Shown: piece by piece, positions 4,927 through 5,782 of the stretch
Numbering within the stretch: the stretch's first letter is position 1
Layout of the letters: the number at the start of each line of letters is the position of its first letter
Source of the DNA: DAOUAJ01 sp034433615
GTDB taxonomy: Bacteria; Chloroflexota; Anaerolineae; DUEN01
Reading direction: 5' to 3'
Length of the DNA: 5,782 bases
NCBI GenBank assembly: GCA_034433615.1
Contig: DAOUAJ010000268.1
Coordinates: forward strand, 1 to 5,782
The notes under the pieces: generated by a model
Database searches by the model: none
The model's input: only the letters and a program-made list of their open reading frames with translations
Told to the model about the DNA's origin: nothing
Position numbers and translations under genes: made by a program

Positions 4927-5727
4927 CTATGCCTGCCACGCCTCCAATAACTCGCTCAGGTCGGCGAACACCCAATCTGGCTGCGGATCGGCCGTGGCGA
5001 ACCGCTGGGCGCTGGTGACGCCGCACAGCACGCCGATGGTCTTCAGCCCGGCGCGGTGGCCCCCCATGATGTCCGTCTCGTAGCGGTCGCCGATGATTGC
5101 CGTCTCTTCCGCCCGGGTGCCCAGGCGGGCCAGCGCCTGCATGAAGATGCCCGACTCCGGCTTGCCGATCACTTTGGCTTTGACGCCGGTGGCCGTCTCC
5201 AGCATGGCTACGATGGAGCCGGCCCCCGGGATCTCCCCCTGCTCTGTGGGCAGGCTGGCGTCGGTGTTCGTAGCGATCAGCAGCGCTCCCCGTCGGATGG
5301 CCAGGGCGGCCTCCCGCGCCTTAGCGTAGGTGAAGCTGGAATCGAACCCGACGACGACATAATCGGCCTGCTTGTGGTCATCCACCAGATGGAAACCGTA
5401 GTCGGTCAGTGCCTCCTGGAGGCCCCGCTCGCCGATGACCAGCACATTTGCATCCCCTGAACCTTCCTCTTTCAGCCACGCCGCCGTAGCCAGCGCCGAG
5501 GTCAAGACGTGATCCTGACTGACGTAGATGCCCAGAGTGGCCAGCTTCTCTGCATACTGGCCGGGCGTGCGGCTCGAGTTGTTGGTCAGGAACAAAAACG
5601 GTGTGCCTTCTGCTTGCAAGTGAGCGATGAAAGCCTGCGCGCCGGGGAGCAACTCATTTCCGGCGTAGATCACGCCGTCCATGTCGAGGATGAAAGCTCG
5701 GATGTCATGTAAAGAAGGTATTGTCAC
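4927..5727 (-). CDS. HAD superfamily subfamily IIA hydrolase, NagD-like phosphatase
   Basis: This 266-residue cytoplasmic phosphatase has the normal length of the NagD / p-nitrophenylphosphatase group, whose members dephosphorylate nucleotides, sugar phosphates or phosphoglycolate using Mg2+. Motif I is DMDGVIY (15-21, nucleophile Asp15 and acid/base Asp17). Motif II is LTNNSSR (47-53, Thr48). The C2-type cap lies between about 60 and 180 and includes 'NTD' (154-156) and 'PGAGSIVA' (167-174). Motif III is the GKP lysine (Lys189), and motif IV is GDRYETDI (213-220, Asp214 and Asp219). The start is GTG at 5727-5725; no in-frame ATG occurs before motif I. The upstream ribosome site is weak (GGAAG, 10 nt away). 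The gene converges on the transporter operon, so it is probably transcribed separately, and a metabolic link to the imported sugar is only a guess. The 55 bp upstream show no clear promoter. Confidence 0.92.
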   Translation of the reverse strand: MTIPSLHDIRAFILDMDGVIYAGNELLPGAQAFIAHLQAEGTPFLFLTNNSSRTPGQYAEKLATLGIYVSQDHVLTSALATAAWLKEEGSGDANVLVIGERGLQEALTDYGFHLVDDHKQADYVVVGFDSSFTYAKAREAALAIRRGALLIATNTDASLPTEQGEIPGAGSIVAMLETATGVKAKVIGKPESGIFMQALARLGTRAEETAIIGDRYETDIMGGHRAGLKTIGVLCGVTSAQRFATADPQPDWVFADLSELLEAWQA

Positions 5728-5782
5728 GGTGCTCGTTCTTCCAACCTCAAGACCAGTTATGCATTCGTTTCGTCTTCGTTCT

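Noticed and set aside
5056..5460. 134-codon plus-strand open frame inside the phosphatase gene
   Set aside because: All four HAD motifs lie in the minus-strand frame; the plus frame is a GC-rich shadow.
5728..5782. Possible promoter for the phosphatase gene
   Set aside because: The reverse strand offers only a weak -10-like TGCATAACT with no matching -35 box inside the window.

Overview
The window carries an incomplete carbohydrate ABC-importer operon, flanked by a truncated rRNA methyltransferase gene and a HAD-family phosphatase gene, both on the minus strand. The moderately GC-rich DNA, the purine-rich Shine-Dalgarno sites, and a twin-arginine lipoprotein with a long Pro/Ala/Thr linker suggest a Chloroflexota (Anaerolineae-like) bacterium. 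That placement is inferred from style and rests on no marker gene.

Layout: (1) 1-575, minus: N-terminal 191 codons of rlmN, running off the left edge. (2) 576-1068: divergent intergenic region with a near-leaderless rlmN promoter, a strong sigma70-type promoter facing right (TTGACA/17/TATATT), and a leader of about 345 nt with several small hairpins and an orphan perfect Shine-Dalgarno sequence. (3) 1069-2523, plus: Tat-exported, lipid-anchored family 1 extracellular solute-binding protein (SBP). (4) 2524-2847: intercistronic region with a perfect 12-bp terminator-like hairpin, a dyad-rich block and six heptanucleotide repeats. (5) 2848-3912, plus: MalF/UgpA-type permease. (6) 3994-4905, plus: MalG/UgpE-type permease. 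(7) 4927-5727, minus: NagD-like HAD phosphatase, convergent with the operon. (8) 5728-5782: 55 bp with no recognisable feature.

The binding protein would capture a sugar or oligosaccharide outside the membrane and deliver it to the MalF/MalG heterodimer. Both permeases have the EAA loop that docks an ATPase, but no ATPase gene lies here. The usual explanation is a shared MsmK/UgpC-type ATPase encoded elsewhere. No glycosidase, sugar kinase or regulator is present, so the substrate cannot be named.

The protein-coding content is ordinary. The less ordinary signals are non-coding: the long leader, the hairpin plus dyad/heptad region separating the SBP from the permeases, and an inverted repeat across the rlmN start. 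I do not see a clearly new biological system.
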